From contig CM056376.1 of assembly GCA_029718625.1 (NCBI GenBank), positions 29,046,424 to 29,110,423 of the forward strand: 64,000 bases of DNA, in the 5' to 3' direction. The translations under genes and the position numbers were made by a program. The notes under the pieces were generated by a model. The model saw only the letters and a program-made list of their open reading frames with translations, was not told where the DNA came from and did not search any database. This DNA comes from Synaphobranchus kaupii (lineage: Eukaryota; Chordata; Actinopteri; Anguilliformes; Synaphobranchidae). Positions 12,027 through 34,200 of this stretch are shown here, piece after piece (position 1 is the stretch's first letter; each line of letters starts with the position of its first letter).

Positions 12027-14829
12027 AATAAAACAAATTCATTTTGCATGATAAAACCAATCACTACCAATGGAATAAATAAGTATAAAACAGACCATAC
12101 TGCTGAACAAGACAACACTACTGAAGCCTGTTAAAGAAAAAAAAAAAATATGGTCCCAAAAATATATACTATATATTGGGGTTTTTTTTATAGACATTTT
12201 TCTATAGGTCCAAATTGTGTTTGATCAACTGATGGTAAAAGTTGAGCATGACACTGGTGAAATGGAAAAAATGGAAACATCTCGTATATATGTATGATTT
12301 TTCAGGCAGAGAATTGCATGATATCCAAGTCATTACATAGTGTCTATAGAGCCAGCATCGCTGGGCCATGAATGAGGTATTTGCAGTCACCTTAGCCAAC
12401 CCAAAGTATAACCCATCCAAGTAAAGAGGAGTTTTGTACGGTTCCACCCCCCCCCCCCCCCCCCCCCCCCCCTACAGAAAATTCAACAATATCCAAGATT
12501 CCCCACAGAGACTTTGATATGAGGAAAATGTTTCTGCAGTTGCATCTCAGAATGGTGGTTCTAGACTTGCACACAATCTGACATTTTTGTTGGTTATCAA
12601 GTTCACTGAAGCACCCTGGCGTCTTTACCAAAAAAAAAGAAAAAAAAAAAGTGTTTTATCAAGAGAGGGAGATTTTGGACAAAGTGGTCCCAGATCTCAT
12701 GATCCCAACTCTTGACACCTGAGGTTAAACTCTGGAATTGCTATATGCACTTCCCAAAGTTGCCAAAAAAAAAACAAACAAAAAATAAAATAAATAAATA
12801 AACACTAGGGTAATTAATGTGAGCGGTTTCCCCAGATTGGGATAACAGAAATGCGTTGTCACGCATGTGCAAATCTGCAGTTCTGTCTGATTTGTGGCAT
12901 TGAATAATACCATTACACTTAGTACTGAACTCCTGCTCGGAAGAGGGAAAGCAAGTCCAACTGAAACTCAGAACAAATTAAACCTGGACTGTGAAAACGG
13001 CTGAACCTCTTAGGTCCCCACAACAGCGGTGGAACCAGATTCTGTCTGCAGAACCACCATGACAACTGTGATCGGGTTTCTGCAATGTTGTCATGAAGAA
13101 CCCAACGTAGACTTTTGAGAAGCTCGAGGGCACCAATACACCAATCTTCAGCACAGCAGTGAATGAGAATAAGGGTCTCATCGTAAAGATGTGGGTTAAA
13201 CATCAGACAATGCCTTTCCTAAGGTCTACCATGCTGCTAATTTCACTAACACATATACCACCTCAAGTATATATGTGTGGGTGTGTTCTTAAGTCTAGAA
13301 AATATGCTACAAGAGCAGAACATTCCCTACACTGAGTCTAAGTAAAGAAAGATATCTACTCTGAATCCAAATATACATATGATATTTAAACAAAACAAAC
13401 AAACAAAAATAAACTGTCATCAAGTAAATGCCCAGCACTGGGGAAAAATAACGGTTTACACAGCTTTTATATTCTGAACACAAAAACCAAAATAAATCTG
13501 CCTCGGTTCTAAAGCTTAGGTCAATGGAATCCATTTTTTTTTAGCTACAGGAGTATGTTTGAAGTGACACTATTGTACTATTGTGCATTTGGCTAAATAC
13601 CAGTAAAAAGGAACAGAAGGTTGCTCGTGGCATTATCAGCTCTGGCACAACCCATTTTACCTCAGAATGCTAATACTAATGGTCAATCCTCCATAAAGAT
13701 CGCTCTTGTTAAGAAAATTTTTTATATATATATTTTTTTTAATAACAAGAGATGAATGCCTAGCTTGTCTGTTGCTGCGTGCACCTTGTGGAAATTTCAG
13801 CTTGCTTTTTTAATCATTTCCATTTTCAAATATCCAAACTGTTAAATTGTAGATATTGACATGAAACTGATATTTCTGGTCATGTGTACTTTGTCTAAGA
13901 TGGTTCAGAAATAAAAACATACAAAAAGAATGGGCACTTTTGAAAAGAACATAAATAAAAATTAAAAACATGAAAAAACAAACAATTAAAGAACACAAGA
14001 TTATGGTTTTGAGAACACAAGGCACGTGACCAAGCAGGACCTATGCTACAGGTTGGTCTTCACAAGAATAGATATTTTAAAAAATGAACAAGGAAGGAAG
14101 GAAAATCTCAGTAAGTGACCTGTACCATTAATTGACTATGTACTTGTTTCTCATCCTTGTTAAATAAATGTTCTGAAAATTGTATGAACAAAAATAATAA
14201 TAAAATAAAAAATATTTAAACAAGATTACAGCAGCAGAACCAACTGTGAACAAGACAAGATTTTCAAACAGTGCGTCGACCCTCCTTAGCAACAACAAAC
14301 CCTTCAGACCAGAAGCTCACTGCTGGACAGAACAGGGAGAGGAAAGATTGGGAAGAAAATGGCGGGTTACGGGGGCCACGTTCAAAACTGCAATTAGATG
14401 GTGGCCCCGATCGCTGACTTGGGATCAGTTTCACCATCTAGTTTGGGGCCGGCTTAGCTGTTCCAGGGTCAGAGGTAGAGGGCACCATCTATTCCTGGCT
14501 GTATCACAGGGGCAGTTCTGTGTTTTATTTATTTATTTTGCCAGCAGGCCTAGCTTTGCAGTTGCTGTAGTGATTTGCCCTCTCTCTCTCCCATCCTCAC
14601 TCTCGATTGGCTGGAACAAGAGAAGAAGAGGTGGAGCGTGAACTTTGTGGTGTGACGGGGGCGTGTGTGGAGAGGGTGGGGACAGAGCAGTCCTAGGCCA
14701 ATGGGAATAAGTTATTTGGGGAAGGGATGTGATTAAGTGACAGAGGAAGTAAAACTAATGAGGACGGAGGTGTGAATTGGGCGGGTAAAGAGGGAAGGGG
14801 GAGGGGGGAGACACAGTCGGGCAGGACGC
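12027..14829 (-). other. bcl7a: Probable bcl7a 3' UTR
   Basis: It follows the bcl7a stop directly, with AT-rich text, a 26-C tract and no repeat-type disruption over most of its length. No conserved protein frame is seen on either strand. The extent is inferred from the candidate AATAAA at 12021. Confidence 0.4.
12447..12472. repeat. Poly(C) tract, 26 C
   Basis: An uninterrupted run of 26 C on the plus strand, so a poly(G) run in the minus-strand transcript of the putative bcl7a 3' UTR. Confidence 0.95.
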
Positions 14830-22164
<7,335 letters not shown>

Positions 22165-22292
22165 TCATGTGTATGAAGCCTCAGGCTCAGTTGGTGTTTT
22201 TGCTTCAGGCATGGGCCAGCCCAGGACGTCCACCATGAACGTTTCCAAGGAGATCTCCTCTGGAAGCATCCTCTCCAACAGGCCTTTCGAAT
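22165..22292 (-). CDS. cfap251: cfap251 last coding exon
   Basis: Residues 1010-1051: [41 protein letters not shown], stop TGA at 22167-22165. It matches LPDEITAEIFATEILGLTI. The acceptor GTGGCTTAG gives the SKG that aligns with VKG of human; an alternative AG eight bases on would not. Confidence 0.92.
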
Positions 22293-25200
22293 CTAAGCCA
22301 CACAAACGTCACAATATCAGCACATTATATAAGCAGGGGGAAGCAGGCAGTAACTACTGTCTTTCAGTTCCCCTGTGAAGAACCAACATTGGCTTTCGTG
22401 TGTAAATCACCTGCAATACAATCCACTGCTTGTCTTTTGTTAACAGTAAGCGGCAACTTGTTAACTTGCTTGGTGCCCTGTAGCACTACTGTATCAGTGT
22501 TTGCAGAAAACAAAAACCATGATACATGCCTTTACTGTTAAAGGTCTCCTGGTCCGGCACTCCGCCCTCTGGATTTACCCCCAGCAGTATGGTAAAGCAC
22601 TCTGCCAATTCTTCCTGTGTCATAGGTTCCCCTGTGGAGGGGACATGGTGTCAAAGTCCATCAAATCTTTAAATTACTTCTCACTGAACAACAGATGTAT
22701 AATGAAATCTCAAAATGTAATCATTGTGAGATCTGAGTTTGTATAGAGCTCTTAAAGTCATCCTGTTAAGGCAGTGTTCTAGTGCGTGGATGGGCCCCAC
22801 GGTGTGGTATCTGTTAAGGCAGTGTTCTAGTGCGTGGATGGGCCCCATGGTGTGGTATCTGTTAAGGCAGTGTTCTAGTGCATGGATGGACCCCACGGTG
22901 TGGTATCTGTTAAGGCAGTGTTATAGTGCGTGGATGAGCCCCGTGTCAGGACTGACTGTGGCCGGCAGCCCCACAGTACTAAAATTCAAGAATAAAAGTT
23001 TTATTTATTTTTTATTATTATTATTATTAATATTATAAGCATGGCACTAATGTTGCCCAGGGATGGGATCACATTTCTCATCGTGTTCCAGCGACCCCTG
23101 CTAGTCAATCATGGGACCACAAGTCCGCCTGCTGAACTGCATATTAAAGGGTAACAAAGCACTAAAACCACTTATTTTAGATGAGAACTGATACATTTGG
23201 TTTTTTCTAAGTATTACTGATTGATCCTGGTCCAAATCTTGACAAATTACTGCACTCAGCACAAAAAGCAAAAACTAAGAATCTGGCTCAAAAGTGTCTC
23301 TAGTGGTAAAACGTTAGGTACTGCACGTTCAATCTGTGATTGGCCAGAAATGTCATCGCTTATGTATTCCTCCTGCGGTGACCAAATAGAAACCTGTACA
23401 GCTACACCGATAGTTCAGTGACTACACCCTGAAGTTTTGGAGCGAGGGCGGGCAGCGCAGCTGTGGATCTGCGTGGAGAGGAGATAGAGAGAGCGAGCGA
23501 TATAGCTAGCTTACAGTTTAGCTTTTTTGAATATTCTAGTGACAGTAGCTTATTTATTTTTGGTATATATATTTTTTATAGTTAGCTTGATAGTCCCTTG
23601 TTTTTTGATGGTTCGTTTTTCAGTCTAGCTTAGCAAGTAGCTAGCTAGTTTATTTAAAAAAAAAAAATATATATATAGGCTACTTTATTAAAAATAAATA
23701 CAGTCAGGTCCATAAGTATTTGGACAGTGACACAATTTTTGATGTTTTGGCTCTGTACTCCAGCACATTGGATTTTAAATGGAACAGTGACTACGAGGTT
23801 AAAGCGAAGACTTTCAGCTTTAATTTGAGGGTTTTTACATCCATATCGGGTGAACTGTGTAACAATTGTCGCCATTTTTAGTCATGGCCCCCCCCATTTT
23901 AGGACCAAAAGTATTTGGACAAATTAACATAAACTTTAATAAAAGGTATCATATTTCATATTTGGTTGAATATCCTTTTCATGTCATGACTTCCTGATGT
24001 CTGTGACCCAACAACATCAAAAGACTCTTGATATCTTATTTTCAGGTACTCTTACAAGCAATACTATAATCTCTGCATTTGAATGGATCCCTACAGTTTA
24101 ATGGGACTATTAAACTGTAAATTACACGGGAATAGTATGGAACACATGGTTGGCGAAATGTCTGTAAGTCATCAAGGGCCTGAGGTATCAAACTAGCCTC
24201 AAACCATCACTCTGCTGCCAGATATGCAGTAGATATGGATGGATCACTTTAAGGGTTGTTTCTCCTGACAAATTTTCCTATTGAACTCTATGGAAAAATA
24301 AGTCAGGAGAAGAAACCCTTCAAGTTATCCATCCATATCTACTGTATTTCTGGCAGCAGAGTGATAGTTTAAGGCTTGTTTGATATGTCAGACCCTTGAT
24401 GACATAGAGCCATTTAGCCAACCATGTGTTCCATACTTCCAGTGTAATTTACAGCTAAATCTAATCCCACCCCCCAATTCCCACAGAGATCCATTCAAAT
24501 GCAGAGACGTTAAAGGTATACTATGTAGTTTCATTGTAAACAACTCGTTCTTTGTTTACATTCAAATTTTCTCCCCAAAAAACATTGTATGTGTCCTTGT
24601 GGTCCAATAAACATGTTGAATGTATTTCCTACCTCATAAGTCGTTCGCAAAGTGTTTTTCTGTTAATGTTTTGAATGTTACACTGTTGACATCCCGCCAC
24701 CATTTTTAAAGCCAGAAACAGCTGAAATGGTGTAAACGTCATGAATGGGCGGTTCCTGCTCATTTGATTGACATGGTCAGGCCATGTGGGCAGGCTTCCA
24801 GGTAAACTCTTATTTTAGCTTAGGACTGAAACATGCCTCACGCAAATACACGAACGTGGACGCTTCGAACTAGGCTATGCAAAGTTTTTTTTTGCCATGA
24901 CATTTGTGACAAGCCAGAGCGTTGCAGCAAGGGACGCTATAGCAGCAACAGTAAACAACTTTCTTGTTCGATCTGTGCTTTCCTCTGGTTTGTCTTTCAC
25001 AAATGTCATGGCAAAAGAAAAACTGTTTGCGCAGCTCGAAGTGGCTACGTTCGCGTAGCTATTTGCGTGAGGTACGTTTCTGCCCTTACTCATTAGCAAG
25101 ATGTTTTCAGCCGAGGAGGTAACAATATCATTATAAAAATAGCGCCTATTACATTACATTATAGTCATTTAGCAGACGCTTTTATCCAAAGCGACATACA

Positions 25201-28200
25201 ATAAGTGCATACAGAAACATCATCGAAGTAACTACAGAACAGATAAGACAAAGAACACCCTTCCCATAACGTAGCAGCTATCGATAGCTAAGGCTATCTA
25301 TTGTCGTGATGTTTGTTTATTGTCTATTTATCATGTTTGACCAAACCTTGATCATGTAAATGGAGACTATGTTACATGCTCAAAGCATGTAAGTTAGTAA
25401 TCTTAGCTATTGCTCTGTAAATTTGACCACTGTTAATTTTCATAAAATAATTCAAAATCATAATTTTGTAATTCTGCTCGGTTCATTCTGTAGCCATCAA
25501 CATCCAGTGGTCGCGGCCCCAGAGTAAGGGTGAGGGGCAGTCATTACATAAACATTACATTACAGTCATTTAGCAGACGCTTTTATCCAAAGCGACAATC
25601 GTGTTCGTGGTGGGCGAGGCAGGGCCAGGGGAAGAGGACAGCTTGATCAGAGTGACCGTGATAGAGTCAACAGACTTCGGGAGGAGAAACATTGCCATCT
25701 CAACTGCGGCACTTTATCAGAAAATGCGAAAAATACAATCAAATCAGAAATAAATATTTTCCCAAAATAAATCAGAGATTTAAAAAATTTCACAGACATC
25801 CAAAAACTCCACATCCTCTTAGGAGAGGACGTGCTGTGACCTGGCAGCACAATATATAGCTGCCTGCCATCGTCTTAGGGACAGTGAGTGACAGAGATCA
25901 TTATAATCCAATTAAAAATGTTTATATTTATTATATTCACCTTATAAGATCATATGTGTTGTTCTCATCATCATTATTATCATTTCTATTGATAATTATT
26001 ATTATTTTTAATTGTACTTTATTATATTACATTAATGTTATTTCTAAATCCATATGTCTGAAACGTCACCACAATGCTCGTGCGTCGTCGTGCGCGTGTG
26101 AGAAGAACACGTGATAAGCAATTTTCGGGGAGCCCTTTTCTCATACGTGCTCAATATCGCCATCTAGTGTTCTGAAACTACATAGTAGACCTTTAAATTA
26201 TCACTTGTAAGAGTACCAGAAAATAAGATATCAAGGGCCCTATCTTGGCGATCTTGGCGCTTGGTCTAGTCCATTGTCCAAGTCCACTTTTGCTATTTTA
26301 GCAGCGTGTTTTTTGGGCGCTAAGGACGGCGCAAGGTGCAACTGGGCTGAACCTAGTCTCTTCATTAATTATAGGTGTGTCTTGGGCGTGACATGCAATA
26401 AACCAATCAAAATGTCATATCCCATTCCCTTTAAAAGCCTGCTTTTCCACCTTGGCGGATTGCTTATGATGGCGAAACAGACATGCTCGTGCGTGTTTAG
26501 TGCGATCAAGGAATAGGCTATATGGATCAATAGTAGCCTATGATCAATATTATTCGGGCTAACCATTATGAGTTCCCGATAATTCCTGACAGTGCTGTTT
26601 ACAAAATATATGCGGTTAAATTTCGTTAAAAGCACCTGCAACAGCTGAGAATAAGCGACCAATTGCTTCCGTCTCACCTTAGAAAACGCCAAATTAGCCT
26701 GCTTGTTTAACGAATTTCGTTTGATTATGCAATGAACTCATGTTCAAGCTTCATCCGAAGTTCATTAGGCTACCTGCATTCTAATTTTGATTAATAACAT
26801 AAATAACGTTATTTTGCCTTAATCATGACACTAAATACAATAAATCTGTCAGGTTGGCAACCCATAGGTTCAGCATATTTTCCCTTGTTTTATAATGTCC
26901 TGCTTATGGAAATGTGACCAACCTGTTTTACTGGTAGCGTAATACGATCCACTTTCCCAGGAAGACCATGAAAAGTGCGATTTACAGCAGGGGAAACAGA
27001 CCTGCTCTGTAAAGCGCACATGCAGATAATGGAATTAAAATTAATTGTAAATTAATTGTGTAACGTGCTGCAAATTTCGTTTCTAATTAGACGCTTAGTT
27101 CTCTTTAAAATCTTTTGTTCAGTTATGGAATAACAGGTGAAATCAGCGGGGTTTTAATAAGCTGAGGGTATGGAAACCTTGTCACTGTAATTTAAAAAAT
27201 ATGAAGGACGAAGAATAGCTAAGGTTACAATTCAGTTAACATGATGACATTTATCTCCGTTTTTTAACCATAGGCTATCGAAAAAAACCTTATGCACAGC
27301 GAATCCGCTGTAGCCTAGGCTATTTGAAAAACAATAAAAGCAATATTCACTGGACAAGGTTTTTAACTTTTTTCAGTCACAAACCATTCTATTTACTTAC
27401 AGGCTGTATTCCTAAATAAACAGAGCTGTATTGTAATGACGTCTGAAGCGCATTTTCAGAACTCAAATGTCCGTCTATTGCAGTGCGCGAGTTTTCCATT
27501 GAATGAAAATTCACGCATTAGGTGTAAATGGCAATTTGCGCATTAGGCTTGATATAGGTGTTATCAGCTCCTTTTTAATGTATAGCCATTGTCCCGTACC
27601 ATCGCACATCGCCTGGATGTTGATGGAGTGGGCTGAGAGCAATGTAATGTGGCATCGTTTCCCTTCGCTGAGGGAAAGGTATGTGGACCTATGGAACCTT
27701 TTATTATTATGCATTTTTGATATAGCCTACACAATAATAATATTTCACATTGTGATCTAGATATTTTAGTCATGCTTGTGCGCGCCCCTGTGTGTATCAG
27801 ACAGGAGGCTACGCACGTTGTCCACACGCCTATGTAGACGCACTTATATGCGCCGTTAAAATAACATGTAAACAACTGCGACATGACTTTAGACCAGGTT
27901 TGTGGTGGTTCTAGCGCAAGCACTTTCTGCTGGCTCAAGATAGCAATACGCCAAAAAGAATCCTGGCCACTCCTCATCTTAAGAACAACACGCCCAGTTC
28001 ACTTGTAATGGGTGCAAGAATACATGCTAGTTAAAGGACGTAAGCGCTAGGCGTTATTATGAACCTAGCACCGGGTGTAAGATAGCAAAGATACTTGCGT
28101 TTGGGTTAGTGCGACACTTGCGTTTTGTTTATGTTGAATATTTTTTGTAAACAAACTTACTCGCGCTGCTGGACCACCATTCAGTGTGAGCTGCAGTGCT

Positions 28201-31200
28201 GACTGTGGATAAGAGCAGTTATTTACATTTTGTTGATTAATGAAGTCACTTTTAAAAAATATTGTTGAGTTTATGTTTTAGGGTATATTATTACTATATG
28301 TGCTATTTCCTGCAGAAAGGGGGGATTTTGGTCAAATAGTTGAGCCAGGAGTTCTAGTATATGCATGCTACACGTTTAGCTTTGCAATGTACGTCCCTAA
28401 CAGAGTGGAATAAAGCAGCCGCTGTGAGTGCTGCTTAGAGTAGAAATGAGCTTTTGGCTACTAGTGAAAAAGAAAATTGCTGGGGCGTGGTTTGATACCT
28501 GGAGCTCAGCCCCTATATTATTACCTTATCACACCCAGATTTTGGCATTTTTTGAATTTCAAAAGGGGGCGGAGTCTAGCGAATCCAGCGTGTTTTGTTA
28601 CCCTTTAAGGGCCTGATTTACTAAGGCCTTTAACACACGGAAAACTAATAACACAACCAATGATTGGCCATGGTATTTGTTTTGCACCAATCATTGGTCA
28701 TGTTATTGGTTTTGCATGTGCTAAAAGGTTTTGCACATGCTAAAGGTCTTAGTAAATCAGGCTCAAAGCGTCTTCGTCCGAATCGTGTCTCTACAACGCT
28801 GGCTTGAGAACTGCAGTCTGATTAGAAGTGGCGGCTGACATCACATGCTTCAGAGGAGAGCACACGTGTGTTTGCGCTCTCTCAAATCGATGGCTAAGGT
28901 TGCAGCGATGATAAATACCAGTGGACACTCCAAATTGGGGAGAAAAAGGGGACAAAATTATAGATTTTTTTAAATTGTCAAGAGCCCAATGCAGAAATGT
29001 GACAGAAACAACATGCAAGTATTAACTGTATTTGAGTATTACTGGTTTGTAAACAATACATGTCATTCTACAGTTCCTTACTATTATAACAGATTTGTTT
29101 GAGAGGATAAAGAACCCCTTCCTGTCACAGGAAAAAATTCACTAATCTGCCAATCGTGATGAAAGATGTGGGAAATTCCCCCGACATCCCTTAATGACAA
29201 CGAAAGCTAGACATGAAAAGAAACTCCTTTTTGACCTTGTTTTCTTGGAGATTACAGCAGTATTTGTAGTTAAAGGTGAAATGGGGGTATGACAGATGAG
29301 GGATTGTGGGTAGAGCATTCTGCAGAGGTGCTTCTGAAGCTCCCTCTCCAAATTGCAGTCGCTCAAGACAAGTCCTAACACTGCAGTGAAACCTGATGCA
29401 TGCAGCTTTCAGACCGTGCGCATGCCATAGCGTGCTATCTCAAATTTACGGAGTGCAATTTTCAGCTGTGGAACCAGGCCGATACTTATAATTGGGCATT
29501 CCTGATTGGGAAAGAAAACAGAAAAACAGGTGAAAAAATTTAAAATAAATAAATAAAATGTAACGGGTGCAAAACGCTATATTATCCCTCTTTCTCTAGA
29601 GCAGGGGTTCCCAAACCGTTCCTGGGGGACCCCTGTGTATGCTGGTTTTCGTTGCAACCACAGTTGCAATCCCAGAATTTTAACAAGCTGTTAACAAACC
29701 TCTGGTCTGCACAAGATGGAGCATCTCGTCTCTGGTGATGACGCGTTCGCCGTTTTCGCTCAGGTGACCCAGGACGCTGAACGCGCGCTGAAGCTCCTCC
29801 CTGCTGTTGTCCACCACCGGCCTGTGGTTTATGTACAGCCTGATAAAGTCCTCCAGGTCAATGTCTCTCACAATCACCCCCGTCTCTGCAAACCTGCTGT
29901 ATTTCACCTCGTTCTGCATGTCTTCAATCTGCCAGAGGAAACCCAGAGCCAGGTTAGATAGAGGCGTGAGGACCAAGCACGCAGCACCATAATGTTAATA
30001 AACGTTAAAATTAAAGATCAGAAAATTACGCTTCTTGTGTATTTACAGATATTTGCATAGCCAAAACAATGAAAACTAGTTGGCTATTTGGATTCAGTAC
30101 AATTTCCATATTAATGAATTTTCACCTCAAGAGTTTAGCAAAATGTCAGACTAAATGGTATACGATTGCCAGCGTTTCCGGTAAAATGTGTTAAACTGCG
30201 GACTGTGCACTGGACAAAGCTACAACCAAGCTGATTTTTGTTTGATGCAGTCATCGTAAAAACAAAAAGATCGAAAAGTGAGATGCATGAACTTAGCGCT
30301 ACTGACCAACATTTTTACACTCAGGCTGGTGCAACAGGGCTCCACGTGGGAGCCAGTGACAGCCAGCCTGACGTACAGCGAATGGGGCAAAACGAGGGTG
30401 TGGCTACGCTCCTCTCCGGCCTGACGTACAGCGATCAGGGCGAAACAAGGGTGTGGCTAAGCGCCTCTCTGGCCTGACATACCGCGATTAGGGCAAAACG
30501 AGGGTGTAGCTACGCACCTCTCCAGCCTGACGTACAGCGATCAGGGCGAAACGAGGGTGTAGCTACACTCCTCTCCGGCCTGACGTACAGCGATCAGGGC
30601 GAAACGAGGATGTAGCTACGCTCCTCTCCGGCCTGACGTACAGCGATCAGGGCGAAACAAGGGTGTGGCTACGCTCCTCTCCGACCTGACGTACAGCGAT
30701 AAGGGCGAAATGAGGGTGTCGCTATGCTCCTCTCCGGCCAAACGTACAGTGATCAGGGCGATACAAGGGTGTGGCTATGTGCCTCTCCGGCCTGACGTAC
30801 AGCGATCAGGGCGAAACGAGGGTGTCGCTACACTCCTCTCCGGCCTGACGTACAGCGATCAGGGCGAAACAAGGGTGTGGCTACGTGCCTCTCTGTCAGA
30901 GGGGAAGAAGCCCAGAGCCCTCATCATGACTGACAGCTCCGTTAGCGGGATCCTGGTGGATACTTGCCGCGGCTCCATGGAGTCGATGCCCTGGAGATGC
31001 AGCTGGCAGTAGTAGAAGTAGTCTGTGATATCCTGGGAGAAGAAGGAATACATGAGAGCAAACTACTCAGCCAGCAAACACACAGCGCCCTCTAGTGGCC
31101 CTCCGTCGGCCTGGGGATGAGATGTTAGAAGAATGTAAAATAGTTGGGTCTTGCCGCTAGTGGGCTGCTGGTGTGCTGTTTCGCAAAATGCTGGCTAATC

Positions 31201-34200
31201 TTCAACATGGCAAGATTGTGGGTGAGCAGTTGGTATGGAGCTAGCTGTGTGGTGTAGTCCACGAAATACACATAACACACAGTATGTACCTACGTACAGT
31301 TACGTCACTGAGCAAACCCTAAAGGGTAAAGTTCAAGCCAGTGAGCGTCACGATAATGGTGCTGTCATTGTATCACTGTAAATGTTTTCATTTAGCTGCT
31401 ATGAATGTATGAACTGATTTAAAGAATCCTTAACTTTGATTGTTCAGAATGTATTTATTTGCAAAGCTTCTAGTGTCAGCATTGTAATGTTATTAATGAG
31501 AATATTAAGTAAGAAAAGAGTCTCTCACTTTGAAGAGCTGTCCTTCTCTGCCTCCTTCTAGAAGGGTGTAGAAGGGCACGATGCCCTGTCCTCCCAGGGC
31601 TGCTTCTGCTTCCAGAGCACTATGGAAACAAATTCACATCAGACCGCGCAGGGGAACATCTCTGTACATCAGGGGTCCCCAACCCTGGTCCTGGAGAGCC
31701 GCAGGGTCTGCTGGGGTCCCCAACCCTGGTCCTGGAGAGCCGCAGGGCCTGCTGGGGTCCCCAACCCTGGTCCTGGAGAGCCGCAGGGTCTGCTGGGGTC
31801 CCCAACCCTGGTCCTGGAGAGCCGCAGGGCCTGCTGGTTTTTTGTCGTCACCTTACAATTCAGAGCCTGCAGCTCTCCTGGACCAGGTTTGGGGACCCCT
31901 GCGGTATGACAGAGAATGTGTGTTGGACAAGAGTTCCTTAACTTTTACTAACAAACTGAAGTTTCACTTATTGTCCAGAACAGAATTAAAGAGTGTTCAT
32001 CCAAATCTCACTAAGTCCAGTGTTGAAAAACCCTATTTTTCAAGGTGGGTATAATTTTTCTGATCAATGGTTAGATATTTTCAATTTTACTTTTGCACTA
32101 TTATTCTGAGGGATGTAAGTATAAAAATGTGATTTTTCATCCAAACAACTCTTTATAATAAACAAAAAAGTAGATTTTCTCAAAATTGGCAAAAGTGGGC
32201 TGAGTGAGTTTTGGAAAAACACCCTTCAATTATAGGCGTATTATACGTCAGGTATACGTTTGGGAGAGTGGCGTATTATTTCGCTGGAAATTCTCTGGGA
32301 TCCAAAATTGATTTCAAATTTTGCACAACATCTAAAGAATGAAAGTATTTGAAATAGTTCTGTCTGCAATACGGTAAAAAAAATTCAATAATCGTATAAA
32401 AACGGCCTCTCACTTGACGTTGATCTCCCAGCAGCACACGGTGCAGTCATTCCCGCCGGAGGTGAAGATGTACTTTCCGTCGCAGGAGCAGGCGAAACCG
32501 GAGATGCCGCTGGGGTGGCAGATTAGGGCGGAGTACTTATAGGGGTTCCCGTCGACTGGCAGGGTCTGGAGACCCAGCTGGACAGAAAAGAAAAAGGGAA
32601 AACAAGCTTCACCCTTCCTTTAGTGCAGGGATGCTCAAACCTGGCCCTCGAGGTCAGTAGTACTGCTGGTTTTAATTCTTCCCCTCTAACCTAGGACTGA
32701 TTTAAACCTGGGACACCAGGTGAGTTAAATCTCTGGCCAATCAGTGGCATTAATCGATGAATTAACTCTTAGGTAGAAACAAATACCAGCAGTACTTCTG
32801 GCCTCGAGGGCTAGATTTGAGTATCCCTGCTTTGGCGTGTCAGACCAGCTACTGTGCTTGTCTCACTGCATACTGGCATAACAAGGTACTGTGGCGTCCG
32901 CAGTACTTTGCCATATTCACTATGTTCTTTATATGCTTAGCAGACGTCAACAGACTTGATGCAAGGACACTTGTGTCATTCACACTTTACACATTATCCA
33001 TGGACAGACGCCATTACCAGTTTATGTGCCAGAGCGGAGTTCTTTCACTCTGGCCCTTAGAGAGCCGCAGGGTGGCTAGTTTCTGTTCTTACCTTAAAAT
33101 CAGCGGCCAGTTCAGACGCAAAAAATAAGCGTGTAATCAGCCGCTATACTGGATCAGTTATGTGCTGAGTGCACCGGGTGGTGAGTGTAAGAGTGAAACA
33201 TGCTCTCAGCGCTGTTCTCGGGGATAGAGCAGATTTGTCTGAGTGTGTAAGGATCCCCGTTTCCTAATCTCTGCCGCACACAGCCTCCAGATGTCAGGCT
33301 CATGCCTCCAGCAGGTTCAGATGGGGGCCTTTTCCTACACTAGCAACGTGAAGCCATATCGTAATGTCATACACTCTGTCGCCTGGAGTGTGGGTCCACA
33401 TCTCCAACTGATTTTACGTGGCACTTATCTATACCTGCTCTTATCCACTCACATTTATATCACAAAGAGCAAAAAATGTTGCATTTTATTAAAGAAAATT
33501 AATATATATCTATATATACAGTTGAAGTTGGAAGTTTACATACACTTAGGTTGAAGTCATTAAAACTAATTTTTAACCACTCAACAGATTTCATGTTAGC
33601 AAACTATAGTGTTAGCAAGTCAGTTAGGGCATCTACCTTGTGCATGACACACAAGTAATTTTTCCAACAATTGTTTACAGACAGATTATTTCACTTTTAA
33701 TTCACTATATCACAATTCCAGTGGGTCAGAAGTTTACATACACTAAGTTGACTGTGCCTTTAAATTTTTTATATTTTGTCGCATATCCTTTGCATGCCAT
33801 GACGTCCTGATGTCTGTGACCCAACAGCATCAAAAGACTCTTGATATCTTATTTTCTGGTACTCTTACAAGCAATACTATAACGTCTCTGCATTTGAATG
33901 GATCTCTATGGGAATTGGGAGGTGGGACTAGATTTAGCTGTAAATTATGCTGTAACAGTATGGAATACATGATTGGTAAAATGGCTGTAAGTCATTAAGG
34001 GTCTGAGGTATCAAACAAGCCTCAAATCATCACTCTGCTGCCAGATATGCAGTAGATATGGATGGATCACTTTAAGGGTTGTTTCTCCTGACAAATTTTC
34101 CTATTGAACTCTATGGAAAAATAAGTCAGGCGAAGAAACCCTTCAAGTTATCCATCCATATCTACTGTATTTCTGGCAGCAGAGTGATGATTTAAGGCTT

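Noticed and set aside
26274..27977. Conserved-looking frames repeated at 34759-36319
   Set aside because: Both copies belong to a duplicated non-autonomous repeat, frames exist on both strands, and none resembles a transposase.
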